Translations under genes and position numbers: made by a program
In this document: positions 19,428 through 29,135 of the stretch, piece after piece
How the letters are laid out: each line of letters opens with the position of its first letter
Numbering within the stretch: position 1 is the first letter of the stretch
Source: Macrococcus lamae
GTDB lineage: Bacteria > Bacillota > Bacilli > Staphylococcales > Staphylococcaceae
Assembly (NCBI RefSeq): GCF_004359545.1
Contig: NZ_SCWB01000013.1
Location: forward strand, 1 to 64,000
Length of the DNA: 64,000 nucleotides
Direction of reading: 5' to 3'
Notes under the pieces: model-generated
The model's database searches: none
What the model saw: the letters and a program-made list of their open reading frames with translations, nothing else
Told to the model about the DNA's origin: nothing

Positions 19428-22133
19428 CTATTGTTGTTTTTCTGTCATTAACACTGTTCTCGGTTTAGAGCCGTTTGCCCCGCTGATATAGCCGGCATCT
19501 TCCAGACTGTCGACAATACGTGCGGCTCTGTTATAGCCGATCTGGAATCTACGCTGCAGCTGAGACGTTGAAATCTGTCCCTCTTCCTGCATATAATCAA
19601 TCACTTCATCAAACAAATCGTCCTGAGGCAGTTCGTTCATCTTCGTTAGAAGCTCTTCCTGCTGAAAGACATAGTTTGGCTCACCTTGATCTTTTATATA
19701 TGCGACGACTTCGTCTATTTCTTCATCGGATACATAGCAGCCCTGGATACGGATTGGTCTGTTCATTCCATTGCCCTGATACAGCATATCACCATTGCCG
19801 AGCAGTTTCTCGGCACCGCCATTATCCATTACAGTGCGTGAGTCGACAGCTGAAGACACCATAAAGGCGATTCGTGTCGGAACATTGGCTTTGATCAGAC
19901 CTGTAATAACATTGACGGAAGGACGCTGCGTCGCAAGTATCATATGAATACCTGCCGCACGCGCTTTCTGGGCAATACGTGCAATAGAATGTTCTACTTC
20001 CTGTGGCGCCATCATCATTAAGTCAGCCAGCTCATCAATAATGATAACAATTTTAGGTAGTCGTTTGTCATATGGTGACTTCTGGTTATAGGCAGTAATA
20101 TTTCTGACATGAACACCGGCAAACGTCTTGTACCGTCGTTCCATCTCTTCGACTACCCACTTCAGACTTTCTGTAGCTGCTTTGACATCTGTAATCACTG
20201 GTGCCAAAAGATGAGGCAGGTCATTGTATGGTGCAAGTTCCACCATTTTAGGATCGATCAGCAGCAGTTTCAGTTCACTCGGATTGTTACGATATAACAG
20301 CGACAGTAGAATCGCATTGATGCTGACTGACTTCCCTGATCCCGTTGCTCCGGCAATCAAAGCATGCGGCATTTTTGCGATATCCATCAGCATCGGCTCG
20401 TTGTTGATTTTCACACCAAGCGCGACCATCAACTTGGATTCAGCAAACTTGAACCGCTTAGAAAAGATGACTTCACTTAAGTTGACTTTACGCGTCTCGA
20501 TATTCGGCACTTCTACACCGACTCTCGATGTACCAGGAATAGGTGCTTCAATACGAATGTCTTTTGCTGCAAGCGCCATCTTGATATCATCCTGCAGATT
20601 GGTGATACGACTAACTTTAACACCTTTTTCAACTGAAAGCTCATATCTTGTGACAGAAGGACCAACCACAACCGTCTCAACTTTCGCCGGCACATTGAAG
20701 TGATAGAAAGCTTCGTCCAGCTGCGCGCGCTGTTCTTCTACCCATTCATGTGACTCGCTGCTTTGTTCCGGCTGTGCAAGAAGACTCACTGGTGGCAGTA
20801 AATAGTTTGGGCCTTTACGCTTTTTGTCCTTACTTGGGGCAACTGCGTCTTTTACTTTCTGAGTGACGGTCTTCGTTTGTTCGGACTCGACTTTATCCGG
20901 CGTCACAAAGCCTATCGCTTTTTCAAGGAGTGATGGTTCCGCTGACAAGTCATTGTCCGGCGTCACTTTATCGATGATTTTGCCAATGATAGAAGGTGGT
21001 TCTTCAACAGTATTTTTATCCATCAGTCTTTTTTTGTCAGACGGTGTCATAACAACATTGAATGGTGTCGTCTTGCTCACTGTTGGTCGAAGTGTCGGTT
21101 CAAGAGAAGGAATTGGTTCTTCAACAACTTCAGACACCGCTTCTTCAATAACATCATCTAGTTTAGGGACTGCCATGTTTTCCTGCAGCATCTGCTCAAT
21201 CGACTGTTCTTCCTGAGGAATAGTCTGTTCAGTGGATTCGATGATTTCCTCATTCTCGATGATTTCTTCTACATCGATAAAGTCTACATGGTCCGTATCG
21301 TCTGGTGTCGGCTCGTCAATAATAATGGAACGTTCTTCATGCAGTTGTGGTAGTTCAACGTCAACTGTTTCCAGCTCTGCTTTCACTTCATGCTCAGGCT
21401 GAAGTGAAAGCTGTTCGACTTCCGGTGCTGATGAGTAGATGATTTCCGGCTGTTCAGCATTTTCCGGTTCTATTGCAGACTTATTCTCGGCTTCGTCCTG
21501 AATTTTGAGCTGTCGCCTTTTTTCTTCGAAAGCCTTTTTAGCTTGGGCTTTCTTCTCACGTTCTCGTCTGATTTCTGCCACGATCTGCGAAGCATAGACA
21601 TTTTCTACGTTCACCATATTATCCTGCTTACGATGAGTGGGTGTTTCAGGTTTTATGCTCTCAGGTTTTTTTCCAGTTAGCGGCGTAATGACTACTTTGC
21701 TGTCACTCGCCTTTAAGTTTCTGCGTGAGCCGTAGATTGCAGAAGGTACTTCACTCGCTGTAAACTTGGGTTTATGGACATCTGATTGTTTAGCAGGCGG
21801 TGTATAGGACGGGTTATAACGGTCAGTCACTGCCTGCGTTCTTTGCATCGTTACTTCCGCGTCAGCTCGTCTTGATTGTCGTTCTCGTCTGTTGTTGAAA
21901 TAGTCATCGTTGACAAAATCGCTATGTCTTGGCTGTATATCAACCGAATTTTCTATTGGCGCCTGCTCTTTTTTCATATCTACATCGATAGGAAATCTGA
22001 ATTTCCCTCTCGGTCTTCTGTATATCTCATCATGATTGTCTTCTTCAAGTTTTATACTCTCACTATGACGCTGTTCTTCTGAAGGCTGAGGGTCAGTGGG
22101 TTGCTCTCCAAATATTTTGTCAAACCAGCTCAT
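19428..22133 (-). CDS. sftA: SftA-type FtsK/SpoIIIE DNA translocase
   Basis: 901 aa. Residues 1-440 are acidic, low-complexity and lack the four membrane segments of FtsK, which fits soluble SftA (YtpT). The motor has an alpha/beta region at about 450-560, Walker A GATGSGKSVSINAIL and Walker B IVIIIDELADLM. The C-terminal gamma winged helix (about 830-895, LQRRFQIGYNRAARIVDSLE) reads KOPS-like DNA signals. The role is clearing chromosome from the closing septum. The position between murC and ytpR is conserved. Confidence 0.93.
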   Translation of the reverse strand: MSWFDKIFGEQPTDPQPSEEQRHSESIKLEEDNHDEIYRRPRGKFRFPIDVDMKKEQAPIENSVDIQPRHSDFVNDDYFNNRRERQSRRADAEVTMQRTQAVTDRYNPSYTPPAKQSDVHKPKFTASEVPSAIYGSRRNLKASDSKVVITPLTGKKPESIKPETPTHRKQDNMVNVENVYASQIVAEIRREREKKAQAKKAFEEKRRQLKIQDEAENKSAIEPENAEQPEIIYSSAPEVEQLSLQPEHEVKAELETVDVELPQLHEERSIIIDEPTPDDTDHVDFIDVEEIIENEEIIESTEQTIPQEEQSIEQMLQENMAVPKLDDVIEEAVSEVVEEPIPSLEPTLRPTVSKTTPFNVVMTPSDKKRLMDKNTVEEPPSIIGKIIDKVTPDNDLSAEPSLLEKAIGFVTPDKVESEQTKTVTQKVKDAVAPSKDKKRKGPNYLLPPVSLLAQPEQSSESHEWVEEQRAQLDEAFYHFNVPAKVETVVVGPSVTRYELSVEKGVKVSRITNLQDDIKMALAAKDIRIEAPIPGTSRVGVEVPNIETRKVNLSEVIFSKRFKFAESKLMVALGVKINNEPMLMDIAKMPHALIAGATGSGKSVSINAILLSLLYRNNPSELKLLLIDPKMVELAPYNDLPHLLAPVITDVKAATESLKWVVEEMERRYKTFAGVHVRNITAYNQKSPYDKRLPKIVIIIDELADLMMMAPQEVEHSIARIAQKARAAGIHMILATQRPSVNVITGLIKANVPTRIAFMVSSAVDSRTVMDNGGAEKLLGNGDMLYQGNGMNRPIRIQGCYVSDEEIDEVVAYIKDQGEPNYVFQQEELLTKMNELPQDDLFDEVIDYMQEEGQISTSQLQRRFQIGYNRAARIVDSLEDAGYISGANGSKPRTVLMTEKQQ

Positions 22134-22145
22134 ATGCTCACACCT

Positions 22146-22742
22146 TTAACCTTGTTTGAAAAAGTCAGTACCAGGTACTGCTTCTGCGTCCAGCACTAAA
22201 ATACCTTTTTTCTCTTCTGAGTCTGTGAGACCAAGTTCACGCTCTGAACAGATCATTCCGCTTGATGCGACACCGCGAAGTTCAGCATCTTTAATGTGCA
22301 TACCGCCCGGCATGACAGCTCCCACTTTAGCGACGACGACATTTTGTCCTGCTGCTATATTTTTAGCGCCGCAGACAATCTGCAGAATCTCTTGTCCGAC
22401 ATTCACCTGACAGATATTTAGTTTATCAGCATCAGGATGCTTTTCCATACTGTCGACATGACCCACAACAAATTTAGGAGACAAATCTACTGACAGCGGT
22501 TCAATTCCTTTAGTCTTCAGCACATCATTGATAGTTTCCATCGTTGCTTCATCCAGTTCAACAAGACCGCTGCTATTAAGTTTCAGCTCATCATTGACGT
22601 TAAAAACATTGTAGCCGACAATATTTCCGTCCTTTTTAATTGTTACGACATCGCCATTTTTTTCGTATTCAAATGGTTCTTCCACTGATTCGATGGTGAT
22701 CAGTAATACGTCATCTATTTTTTCATTGTAAAAGATATTCAT
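22146..22742 (-). CDS. ytpR: YtpR, tRNA-binding (EMAP-II/OB-fold) domain protein
   Basis: 198 aa. A DUF4479-like N-terminal domain precedes an OB-fold tRNA-binding domain from about 95 (GHVDSMEKHPDADKLNICQV) to the end (MICSERELGL). This resembles the N-terminal B1 domain of PheT. No catalytic domain is attached, and the target RNA is unknown. The upstream-open frame is rejected because AAGGAG is seven bases before ATG 22742. It begins one base after the stop of ytpQ. Confidence 0.9.
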   Translation of the reverse strand: MNIFYNEKIDDVLLITIESVEEPFEYEKNGDVVTIKKDGNIVGYNVFNVNDELKLNSSGLVELDEATMETINDVLKTKGIEPLSVDLSPKFVVGHVDSMEKHPDADKLNICQVNVGQEILQIVCGAKNIAAGQNVVVAKVGAVMPGGMHIKDAELRGVASSGMICSERELGLTDSEEKKGILVLDAEAVPGTDFFKQG

Positions 22743-22743
22743 G

Positions 22744-23604
22744 TCATTTCTCCTTGTTATCGTTTTCAAATTTTTTTCGGTTTTCTTCCAGGCGGGCAAT
22801 CGCTTCCTGATTGCGTTTCATATTGTTTTTTCCGAGAATGAACACAGGAGTCAGCAATCCGTCTGCATATTGAAATGACAGTGAAGTGATTGGCACGAGA
22901 CCATTGCTGAAAAACTGCATCATCATCTGAGCCATGACATCATAGCCGGTTTCATTTTCGATATCGGCGATAATCAATACATCTGCATGAGGCGTTGCGA
23001 CAAGCAGCTCACCTTTTTTCTCACGGTCAAACTGCTGCAGCAATGCTTCGTTCAATATTCTGGAGGCGTCGTAGCCATCATTTGAATTGAAGAAGTAAAA
23101 GGTATTCCCAGCAACGCGGTCTTCCTTGAACTGTGCAGGCAGCTTCTTCATATTGAACAGCGCCTGCTCTTTCATATGGTCTTCTGTAATGATCATCTCA
23201 CTCAGTACTTGCTCATCGATCAGACGGTAGGTTGAACCTAAGTCAAGAGCATAGTATATGTTAGTCTCTGCAGTATGCTCTGTAATGACAAAAGGCACTC
23301 CTTCTGCTTCTTTCGGAAAGCTCGTCGACCTGATAACCGGCATAATTTTCATGTCTGTTATCATTTTATCTGTTTCATCTGCCATCGCATTAATTGTTTC
23401 ATTGATATAGTAGAGAACTTCATCGATAATTTTTCGTTCCTGCTGCTTATATTTAGCAACTAATGGAGCAAGCTTGATCGTCAGTCCTTTATGATTATCG
23501 TGTCGTTCGACTCGTAATGTCTCTTCCTTACGGTCAAAACTCCATGTCATGAGCTCAGAATTAAGCTCTGAGGTAATGGCGTCCCTTATTTCAAACACAT
23601 TCAT
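22744..23604 (-). CDS. ytpQ: DUF1444 family protein
   Basis: 286 aa conserved Firmicutes protein with no signal peptide or membrane segments. Family hallmarks are the N-terminal EETLRVERHDNHKGLTIKL and the central block RVAGNTFYFFNSNDGYDASRILN. Its function is unknown. A GTG at 23613 lies on the ribosome-binding site, so ATG 23604 after GAGGAG is preferred. It belongs to the ytpP–ytpQ–ytpR run. Confidence 0.88.
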   Translation of the reverse strand: MNVFEIRDAITSELNSELMTWSFDRKEETLRVERHDNHKGLTIKLAPLVAKYKQQERKIIDEVLYYINETINAMADETDKMITDMKIMPVIRSTSFPKEAEGVPFVITEHTAETNIYYALDLGSTYRLIDEQVLSEMIITEDHMKEQALFNMKKLPAQFKEDRVAGNTFYFFNSNDGYDASRILNEALLQQFDREKKGELLVATPHADVLIIADIENETGYDVMAQMMMQFFSNGLVPITSLSFQYADGLLTPVFILGKNNMKRNQEAIARLEENRKKFENDNKEK

Positions 23605-23643
23605 CAATAACACTCCTCAATTCTTGTATTATTTATTGTACAA

Positions 23644-23678
23644 TAAAACCACGATGAGTGATAGTATCCCATCGTGGT
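23644..23678 (-). terminator. Terminator after ytpP
   Basis: The stem ACCACGATG / CATCGTGGT is followed by TTTTATT on the minus strand, downstream of the thioredoxin-like gene. Confidence 0.75.
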
Positions 23679-23684
23679 CAGCTG

Positions 23685-23993
23685 CTACAATGAATCGATG
23701 AATTGATTGACTTCTTCTTTAGTCTTTTTGTCTCTTGAGACAAATCGGCCGGTCTCTTTTCCTTCATTGAAGGCGATAAAACTCGGAATCCCCATGACAT
23801 CATATTGGACGGCAAGGTCCATAAATTCATCTCGGTCAACAGAAACAAACTGATAATCAGGATGTGCTGCTTCTATTTCAGGAAGTGCCGGGGCAATAAA
23901 GTGACAGTCAGGACACCATCCCGCTGTATACATTACAATCGAAGGTTCTTTAATCAGTTCTTGAAAATCCTGTTCGTTATTTAATTTAATCAT
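23685..23993 (-). CDS. ytpP: Thioredoxin-like protein YtpP
   Basis: 102 aa thioredoxin fold. The active site reads WCPDCHF near residues 25-31 instead of WCGPC, and the cis-proline motif is GIPSFIAF. A cytosolic thiol–disulfide role is likely; YtpP-type proteins have been linked to low-molecular-weight thiol reduction. A longer frame exists, but AGGAG precedes ATG 23993, which overlaps the stop of the upstream membrane gene by four bases (ATGA). Confidence 0.88.
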   Translation of the reverse strand: MIKLNNEQDFQELIKEPSIVMYTAGWCPDCHFIAPALPEIEAAHPDYQFVSVDRDEFMDLAVQYDVMGIPSFIAFNEGKETGRFVSRDKKTKEEVNQFIDSL

Positions 23994-24994
23994 ATGCTCT
24001 CTCCTGTCATAATTTGCTGGTCTCCCGGCTTGATAATCCGGGCATTTTTCATCATTCTGTAAACAAAGTAACTGATGAGTCCAGGCAGCAGAAAATGAAA
24101 TAACCCGATCTGCAGCCATGTAGTAATAGAAGACCCCATCGTCTTAATCGTCATAATCTGGCCGACAAATCCACTCGTACCCATTCCTGCCCCTGCAGCT
24201 GCATTTTTCATCGGCCAGAACATCGTCATGAGCGGTGCTGTAATAATGCTTGCGATAGCAGGAGGGACAAGGATGAACGGATTTCTCATGTAGTTTGGAA
24301 TCTGAATCTTACTTGTCCCGATGCCATGAGCAATCACTCCCTGTATACCATTATCCCCGTAACTTGTCACTGCGAAACCAATCATATGACAGCAGCAGCC
24401 AATTGTAGCAGCGGCGGCGGCAGTTCCTTCAATATTCAACATCAAGGCCAGGGCAGCGCTTGAAATCGGACTCGACAGCGTGAGACCGAACACAAGCGCA
24501 ACAAGTATTCCCATAAGAAACGGCTGCTGCGTTGTTGAAAATGTGATAAATTCGCCGATACTTGCCATTAATGTGGCAATGAACGGCCCGATTAACTTAG
24601 CAATCAGACCACCTATCAACAGTGTCAATAGCGGTGTCAATAAAATATCGACTTTAGTTCTGCCGCTGTACAGACGACCAAGCTCAGTTGTTACAAGAGC
24701 GACAACATACGTGCCGGCAGCGCCCCCGAGTTCATACCCGTACATACCTGTCACAGCGCTCGAGAAAATAACAAGCGGCTTCGCTCCGAGTCCGTAAGCG
24801 ACACTGACCCCTACAGCAGCGCCAGTATACTGTTTTGCGAGCTTCCCGATTTCCAGCAGCAGACTCGTATCAAAAAATGGTTTTAATTCAGTTCCGGCAG
24901 TTTCAATAATAAGACCGATAATCAGAGAACTGAATAGACCTAGTGCTAAAAAGCTCATACCATCAATAAACCAACGCTTTAAATAAGCTTTCAT
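23990..24994 (-). CDS. PfoR/PTS_EIIC_2 family membrane protein
   Basis: 334 aa, about ten hydrophobic segments and very rich in Gly, Ala and Ile. It resembles the PTS_EIIC_2 family that includes the so-called perfringolysin regulator PfoR. No EIIA, EIIB or HPr partner is nearby, so sugar transport is not shown. GTG 25003 sits on the ribosome-binding site; ATG 24994 after GAGGTG is preferred. Coupled translation with ytpP suggests a shared stress or thiol context, but that is inference. Confidence 0.75.
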   Translation of the reverse strand: MKAYLKRWFIDGMSFLALGLFSSLIIGLIIETAGTELKPFFDTSLLLEIGKLAKQYTGAAVGVSVAYGLGAKPLVIFSSAVTGMYGYELGGAAGTYVVALVTTELGRLYSGRTKVDILLTPLLTLLIGGLIAKLIGPFIATLMASIGEFITFSTTQQPFLMGILVALVFGLTLSSPISSAALALMLNIEGTAAAAATIGCCCHMIGFAVTSYGDNGIQGVIAHGIGTSKIQIPNYMRNPFILVPPAIASIITAPLMTMFWPMKNAAAGAGMGTSGFVGQIMTIKTMGSSITTWLQIGLFHFLLPGLISYFVYRMMKNARIIKPGDQQIMTGESI

Positions 24995-25102
24995 CCCCTT
25001 CACCTCATCATCAGTATAGCGGAAAAAATTAAGAGAAACATTAACAATTTACAATTTTAAATTTTTGATTGCTATCTGAATGATGTAGAGAAAATATAAT
25101 TT

Positions 25103-25132
25103 CACGCATTTAAGAGAGATTAAATGCGTGAC
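25103..25132. repeat. Perfect 12-bp inverted repeat
   Basis: TCACGCATTTAA / TTAAATGCGTGA separated by GAGAGA. It lies upstream of the PfoR-like gene and downstream of the ABC transporter terminator. It may be an operator or a second hairpin. A half copy is found at 27906-27921. Confidence 0.6.
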
Positions 25133-25135
25133 AAC

Positions 25136-25158
25136 AAAAAACCAGGCATCAGCCTGGC
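25136..25158 (-). terminator. ABC transporter operon terminator
   Basis: The stem CCAGGC / GCCTGG is followed on the minus strand by TTTTTTG, immediately after the ATPase gene. Confidence 0.78.
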
Positions 25159-25159
25159 C

Positions 25160-25891
25160 TTATTTCTGTTCGATAATATTTAAGAATCGTTTCAAAGCAT
25201 CACTTTTCGGATGGTTGAAGATCTCATCAGGTGTACCGATTTCTTCAATACGACCTTCATGAATAAATGCGATTTTACTTGCGACGTTTTTTGCAAAATT
25301 CATCTCATGCGTGACAATCACCATTGTCATCCCTTCACGTGCGAGGTCTTTCATAACGTCAAGTACATCCATGACGAGTTCTGGATCAAGTGCTGACGTC
25401 GGTTCGTCAAACAGCATGACTTTCGGGTTCATCGCAAGTGCCCGTGCAATACCAACACGTTGCTGCATCCCGCCGGATAGTCCCGCGGGATACTGATTAC
25501 CAACTTGCTCAAGACCTACTTTACGCAATAAGTCGAGACCGATTTTCTCAGCTTCTGCCTTAGACATTTTCTTGACTGTGACCAGTCCTTCAATGACATT
25601 TTCAAGTGCCGTCATATGCGGGAACAGCTGATAGTTTTGGAATACCATACCTGACTTCTGACGTACTGCAATCTGACTCCGTCGATTATTATTGGAATAA
25701 CTAACTCCGTCTACAATGACCTGACCGGACGTCGGCAGCTCCAGTGCATTGATCATCCGCAGCAGCGTCGTTTTACCAGACCCACTACGTCCAATCAATA
25801 CAACTACTTCTCCGTTTTCAACTGACAGATCCACACCTTTTATTACTTCTTTATCGCCAAAGCTCTTATAGATATTAATAAGCTCAATCAT
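25160..25891 (-). CDS. Amino-acid ABC transporter ATP-binding protein (TcyC/GlnQ type)
   Basis: 243 aa. Walker [13 protein letters not shown] (34-45), Q-loop [14 protein letters not shown] signature [15 protein letters not shown], Walker [16 protein letters not shown] and the switch histidine [12 protein letters not shown]-like region are all intact. It energises uptake of a polar amino acid, most likely cystine judging from the binding protein. The start overlaps the permease stop by four bases (ATGA). Confidence 0.93.
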   Translation of the reverse strand: MIELINIYKSFGDKEVIKGVDLSVENGEVVVLIGRSGSGKTTLLRMINALELPTSGQVIVDGVSYSNNNRRSQIAVRQKSGMVFQNYQLFPHMTALENVIEGLVTVKKMSKAEAEKIGLDLLRKVGLEQVGNQYPAGLSGGMQQRVGIARALAMNPKVMLFDEPTSALDPELVMDVLDVMKDLAREGMTMVIVTHEMNFAKNVASKIAFIHEGRIEEIGTPDEIFNHPKSDALKRFLNIIEQK

Positions 25892-26607
25892 ATCGTATAC
25901 TTCCTTTCAAGACGCCGCTCATACATTCCTTGAAGCACCGAGATAATGAAACAGACGACCCAGTACATGGCAGCGACGAGTAAGTAAATAGACAGAAACT
26001 CATAAGAGGTTGCAGCGACTTCCTGTGCTTTACGGAACATCTCTGCCACAAGAATAAATCCTAAAAGCGATGTATCTTTGATTAAGCTTAAAAAAGTGTT
26101 CCCTAGAGACGGAACCGAGACTCGTATCGCCTGTGGCAAGATAATTCTGCGCATTGTCATCCACTCACTCATTCCGATAGAGTAAGCTGCTTCGCGCTGC
26201 CCTTTTGGAATAGATAAAATACCTCCGCGAATGATTTCAGAAGCATAGGCACCGACATTCAGGCTTAAACCGATAACAGCCGCAACTGCAGACCCAAGTG
26301 TCAACTGCTGATCAGGATCACCGGTAATTAATCGTCCGATTTCAGGAATCCCATAAAAAATGATAAACAGCTGAACAATCATCGGCGTTCCTCGAATAAT
26401 TGAAACATAGAAACGCGCGATAGTCTGTAAAAAAACATTGTTAGATACACGCATTAAAGCAGTTGCCAGAGCAATGATCAATCCTAAAATAAATGTCACT
26501 ATTGTAATCGGTATTGAAAATTTAACTAGACCTTCCAGCATCGGCAAAAATGCCTGCTGAGCAGCATTTAAAGCATGCTGCTGTTCTTCATTAAGGTTTT
26601 GAAACAT
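25888..26607 (-). CDS. Amino-acid ABC transporter permease (HisM/TcyB type)
   Basis: About 239 aa with five to six membrane segments and the inner-membrane-component motif [22 protein letters not shown] (EAA loop, about 160-180). ATG 26607 is chosen over GTG 26616; both lie within the end of the binding-protein gene and neither has a strong ribosome-binding site, so translation is probably coupled. It is the second gene of the three-gene transporter operon. Confidence 0.9.
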   Translation of the reverse strand: MFQNLNEEQQHALNAAQQAFLPMLEGLVKFSIPITIVTFILGLIIALATALMRVSNNVFLQTIARFYVSIIRGTPMIVQLFIIFYGIPEIGRLITGDPDQQLTLGSAVAAVIGLSLNVGAYASEIIRGGILSIPKGQREAAYSIGMSEWMTMRRIILPQAIRVSVPSLGNTFLSLIKDTSLLGFILVAEMFRKAQEVAATSYEFLSIYLLVAAMYWVVCFIISVLQGMYERRLERKYTI

Positions 26608-27370
26608 CGTCACCAAACCATTTCTTACTGATCTTAGACAGCTCGCCGTTATCTTTCAACGTTTTCAATGCTTTGTTGATGTCATCGATAACAGACTGAT
26701 CAGTTTTCTTAGTAAATACAAACGCTGACTCACTTTTCTCTGCATCGCCTTCAATGACTTTCACGTCAGCTGATTTCTTCTGTTTCAAGTAATCCAGTAC
26801 TGATAATTTTTCATTAAATGTACCTTCCACTCGGTTGGATAATACAAGTTCCATCGACTGATTGAAGCCTTCCACTTGAGTGATCTCAGCACCATGGTCT
26901 TTTGCAATTTTACCGTAGTTAGATGTTAACGTCTGTGCGAGTTTCTTTCCTTTAACGTCGTCGAATGATTTAATGTCGTCATTTCCTTTACGTGTCACTA
27001 GGACAGCACTTGTATAAGTGTAAGGTTCTGAAAATTTGTATTTTGCTTTACGTTCATCGTTAATACCAACCTGGTTCGCAACAGTCGTAAAACGTCCGGA
27101 GTTCAGTCCTGAAAACATTGAATCCCACTGTGTTTCTACAAATTTAACTTTATAACCCGCTTCTTTAGCGACTGCTTCTGCTACTTCTACATCATAACCT
27201 GTCAATTTGTCCTGCTTGTCATGATAGCTGAATGGTGCGTATGTCCCTTCAGTCCCGATAGTTAATACTTTCTCTTTCTTTGCTGAATCTTTCTTTGAAT
27301 TATCATTGTTCTGCCCGCATGCTGCCAAAACAAAAATCATTGCTGCCAATATCCATAAAAACTTTTTCAT
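26591..27370 (-). CDS. Amino-acid (probably cystine) ABC transporter substrate-binding lipoprotein
   Basis: 259 aa. A lipoprotein signal (VLAACGQ; Cys18 lipid-modified) precedes a type II solute-binding domain (SBP_bac_3). The start of the mature domain, GTEGTYAPFSYHD, together with ETQWDSMFSGL and VANQVGINDERK, closely resembles TcyA/YckK-type cystine-binding proteins. GGAGTGG lies upstream of ATG 27370. It is the first gene of the operon. A PatB-type C–S lyase gene nearby fits a sulfur amino-acid role, though it is transcribed separately. Confidence 0.88.
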   Translation of the reverse strand: MKKFLWILAAMIFVLAACGQNNDNSKKDSAKKEKVLTIGTEGTYAPFSYHDKQDKLTGYDVEVAEAVAKEAGYKVKFVETQWDSMFSGLNSGRFTTVANQVGINDERKAKYKFSEPYTYTSAVLVTRKGNDDIKSFDDVKGKKLAQTLTSNYGKIAKDHGAEITQVEGFNQSMELVLSNRVEGTFNEKLSVLDYLKQKKSADVKVIEGDAEKSESAFVFTKKTDQSVIDDINKALKTLKDNGELSKISKKWFGDDVSKP

Positions 27371-27395
27371 CTTTATACCACTCCTATTCTTATCG

Positions 27396-27443
27396 TTCCA
27401 CTCGGAATAATATTAATTGTATCTGAAACCATCGTTTAGTCAA
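27396..27443 (-). promoter_or_regulatory. Promoter and operator-like dyad of the cystine-type transporter
   Basis: Minus strand TTGACT (27443-27438), 16 bp, TACAAT (27421-27416). Just past the expected transcription start lies the dyad TTCC-ACTC-GGAA (27396-27407), a position suited to repression. The -35 is embedded in another dyad, TTTAGT-CA-ACTAAA (27435-27448). The regulator is not identified; CymR is a candidate only by function. Confidence 0.5.
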
Positions 27444-27523
27444 CTAAAAGATTTTAGACATAGTCAAAACTTGAATTTTTTCTGTAATCTAAGATAATGA
27501 ATATAAGGAAAAGGAGGTTTCCC

Positions 27524-27835
27524 ATGAATAAAAAATGGTGGATTGGTTCCTCAATCGTCGTTGCTGCTTTAGTCGCCGGTTATCTGTTCAGCAGAAGATA
27601 CAGACTGATGAATCCTGAACTGCTTCTTGAAGATATGAAAAAGAAATTCAATGGCGTTGAATCATCTTTCATTGTCTATACCCCGGAACGCTACAAAAAA
27701 TTCGGTGTTGAGACACAAGTTTATCGCGGCGGCGTTACAACTAACTTTGATAATTATAAGGAAGAGTTTGAATTTATTGTCGATGCTTATACCGGACAGT
27801 TGATTGACTGTGTTGAAATGACTCATGAAAATTAG
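27524..27835 (+). CDS. PepSY-like membrane-anchored small protein
   Basis: 103 aa. A signal-anchor segment (residues 5-22) precedes an extracellular region ending in EEFEFIVDAYTGQLIDCVEM, which has the shape of a PepSY repeat. Such domains are found in protease inhibitors and export-associated proteins. AAGGAGG six bases upstream fixes the start at ATG 27524. A promoter TTGAAT with a GATAAT -10 lies about 45 bp upstream. The gene is monocistronic with its own terminator. Confidence 0.72.
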   Translation: MNKKWWIGSSIVVAALVAGYLFSRRYRLMNPELLLEDMKKKFNGVESSFIVYTPERYKKFGVETQVYRGGVTTNFDNYKEEFEFIVDAYTGQLIDCVEMTHEN

Positions 27836-27836
27836 T

Positions 27837-27866
27837 AACCAGGCAGAGTGATCTGCCTGGTTTTTA
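27837..27866 (+). terminator. Terminator after PepSY-like gene
   Basis: The stem AACCAGGCAG / CTGCCTGGTT with a six-base loop is followed by TTTTT. Confidence 0.85.
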
Positions 27867-27926
27867 CTTGAGGAATATATTTTGTGTTAAATGCCTGAAT
27901 GATCATTTTCACGCATTAAGAAGAAT

Positions 27927-29135
27927 CTATTTACTCGAAACTTTTTTTGCTTCGACTGAGAGTGAATCAAACGCCTGCTTCATTCTGCTCAGCCCTTCTT
28001 TTAAGCGTTCACGGTCGCAAGCTAGGTTCAGTCTGAAGTGAGTACTTTCACCGATTTCATAAGTACTGCCGATACCGACAGCAATCTTCCCTATATGCTG
28101 AAGTGCCTGCTGGACGGTCTGTTCGTCGTGTCCGCTCTTACTGAAATCAATCCACATCAAAAACGTTGCATCAGGGATTCGCACGTCCAGTGCATCACTT
28201 AACTCGTCATCAACAAATTGTTTAACCATCTGCATATTTTCTTCAATATACTGATTCACTTCATCGACCCAGTCGGCGCATTCCATATAGGCTGCCTGTA
28301 CAGCGCAGTTGATCAATGGATTTGTACTGCCTAGTCCGTAGACTGATATGAGCTTGCGATTCAGATCGAGTGTCAAGTACCGATGTTTTGTGATATAGAA
28401 ACTATGCGGCAGTCCTGAAATATTGAAAGTTTTACCGAGACATGTAACGACGATAATTGGGCTGTCCGGTTTCATCCAGTTAACCAGTGTCTGATGCCCA
28501 TCTGGATGTCGGACAAAATCCATATGTATTTCATCTGCAATAATAAATACATCATGTGCAGCACAGATTTCCACGACGGTGTCGAGCTCTTCTTTAGTGA
28601 ACACTTTACCTGTCGGATTGTGCGGATTGCACAATAAAAAAATTTTGTTCTCCGGCTTTTTACATAACGATTCAAAGTACTCCATATCCATGGTATAGTT
28701 CAACCCATTATCAATCAATGGTGCTTCTATAATTGTTCTTTTATTTCCTTCAATCAGATTGATGAAATTATTGTAGCTTGGTGTATTGATGATAATCCCG
28801 TCACCAGAGTGAGTCAATGTTCTGATGACCTCTGTAATTGTGAACAGAACGGTCGGTGCATAGTGCACGTCACTGTTCATCACCTTTGCATTGAAACGTG
28901 TCTGATACCAATGCTTAACAGCATCATAGAAATGATCTGTATTCCACTTCGAATAACCGATTACTGGATGGTCGAGCCGCTTTTTCATAGCTTCAATAAT
29001 AGGCTGCGGCGTCTTGAAATCCATATCTGCAATCCAGAAAGGCAGCAGGTCATCATGATCATAAATCAGATCCATTGCATCGTATTTAATGCAGTCTGTT
29101 CCTGCTCTATCTATCTGCTCATCAAAATTATACAC
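27927..29135 (-). CDS. patB: PatB/MalY-type aminotransferase (cystathionine beta-lyase)
   Basis: 402 aa PLP enzyme of the MalY/PatB C–S lyase family, which splits cystathionine or related thioethers to a thiol, pyruvate and ammonia. Family motifs are LPFWIADMDFKTP (32-44), LLCNPHNPTGKVFTKEEL, ADEIHMDF and the PLP-lysine region TCLGKTFNISGL. The start is GTG 29135, overlapping the stop of the upstream metallohydrolase gene by eight bases, with AAGGGAG ten bases before. A link to sulfur metabolism is supported by the nearby cystine-type transporter. Confidence 0.88.
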   Translation of the reverse strand: MYNFDEQIDRAGTDCIKYDAMDLIYDHDDLLPFWIADMDFKTPQPIIEAMKKRLDHPVIGYSKWNTDHFYDAVKHWYQTRFNAKVMNSDVHYAPTVLFTITEVIRTLTHSGDGIIINTPSYNNFINLIEGNKRTIIEAPLIDNGLNYTMDMEYFESLCKKPENKIFLLCNPHNPTGKVFTKEELDTVVEICAAHDVFIIADEIHMDFVRHPDGHQTLVNWMKPDSPIIVVTCLGKTFNISGLPHSFYITKHRYLTLDLNRKLISVYGLGSTNPLINCAVQAAYMECADWVDEVNQYIEENMQMVKQFVDDELSDALDVRIPDATFLMWIDFSKSGHDEQTVQQALQHIGKIAVGIGSTYEIGESTHFRLNLACDRERLKEGLSRMKQAFDSLSVEAKKVSSK

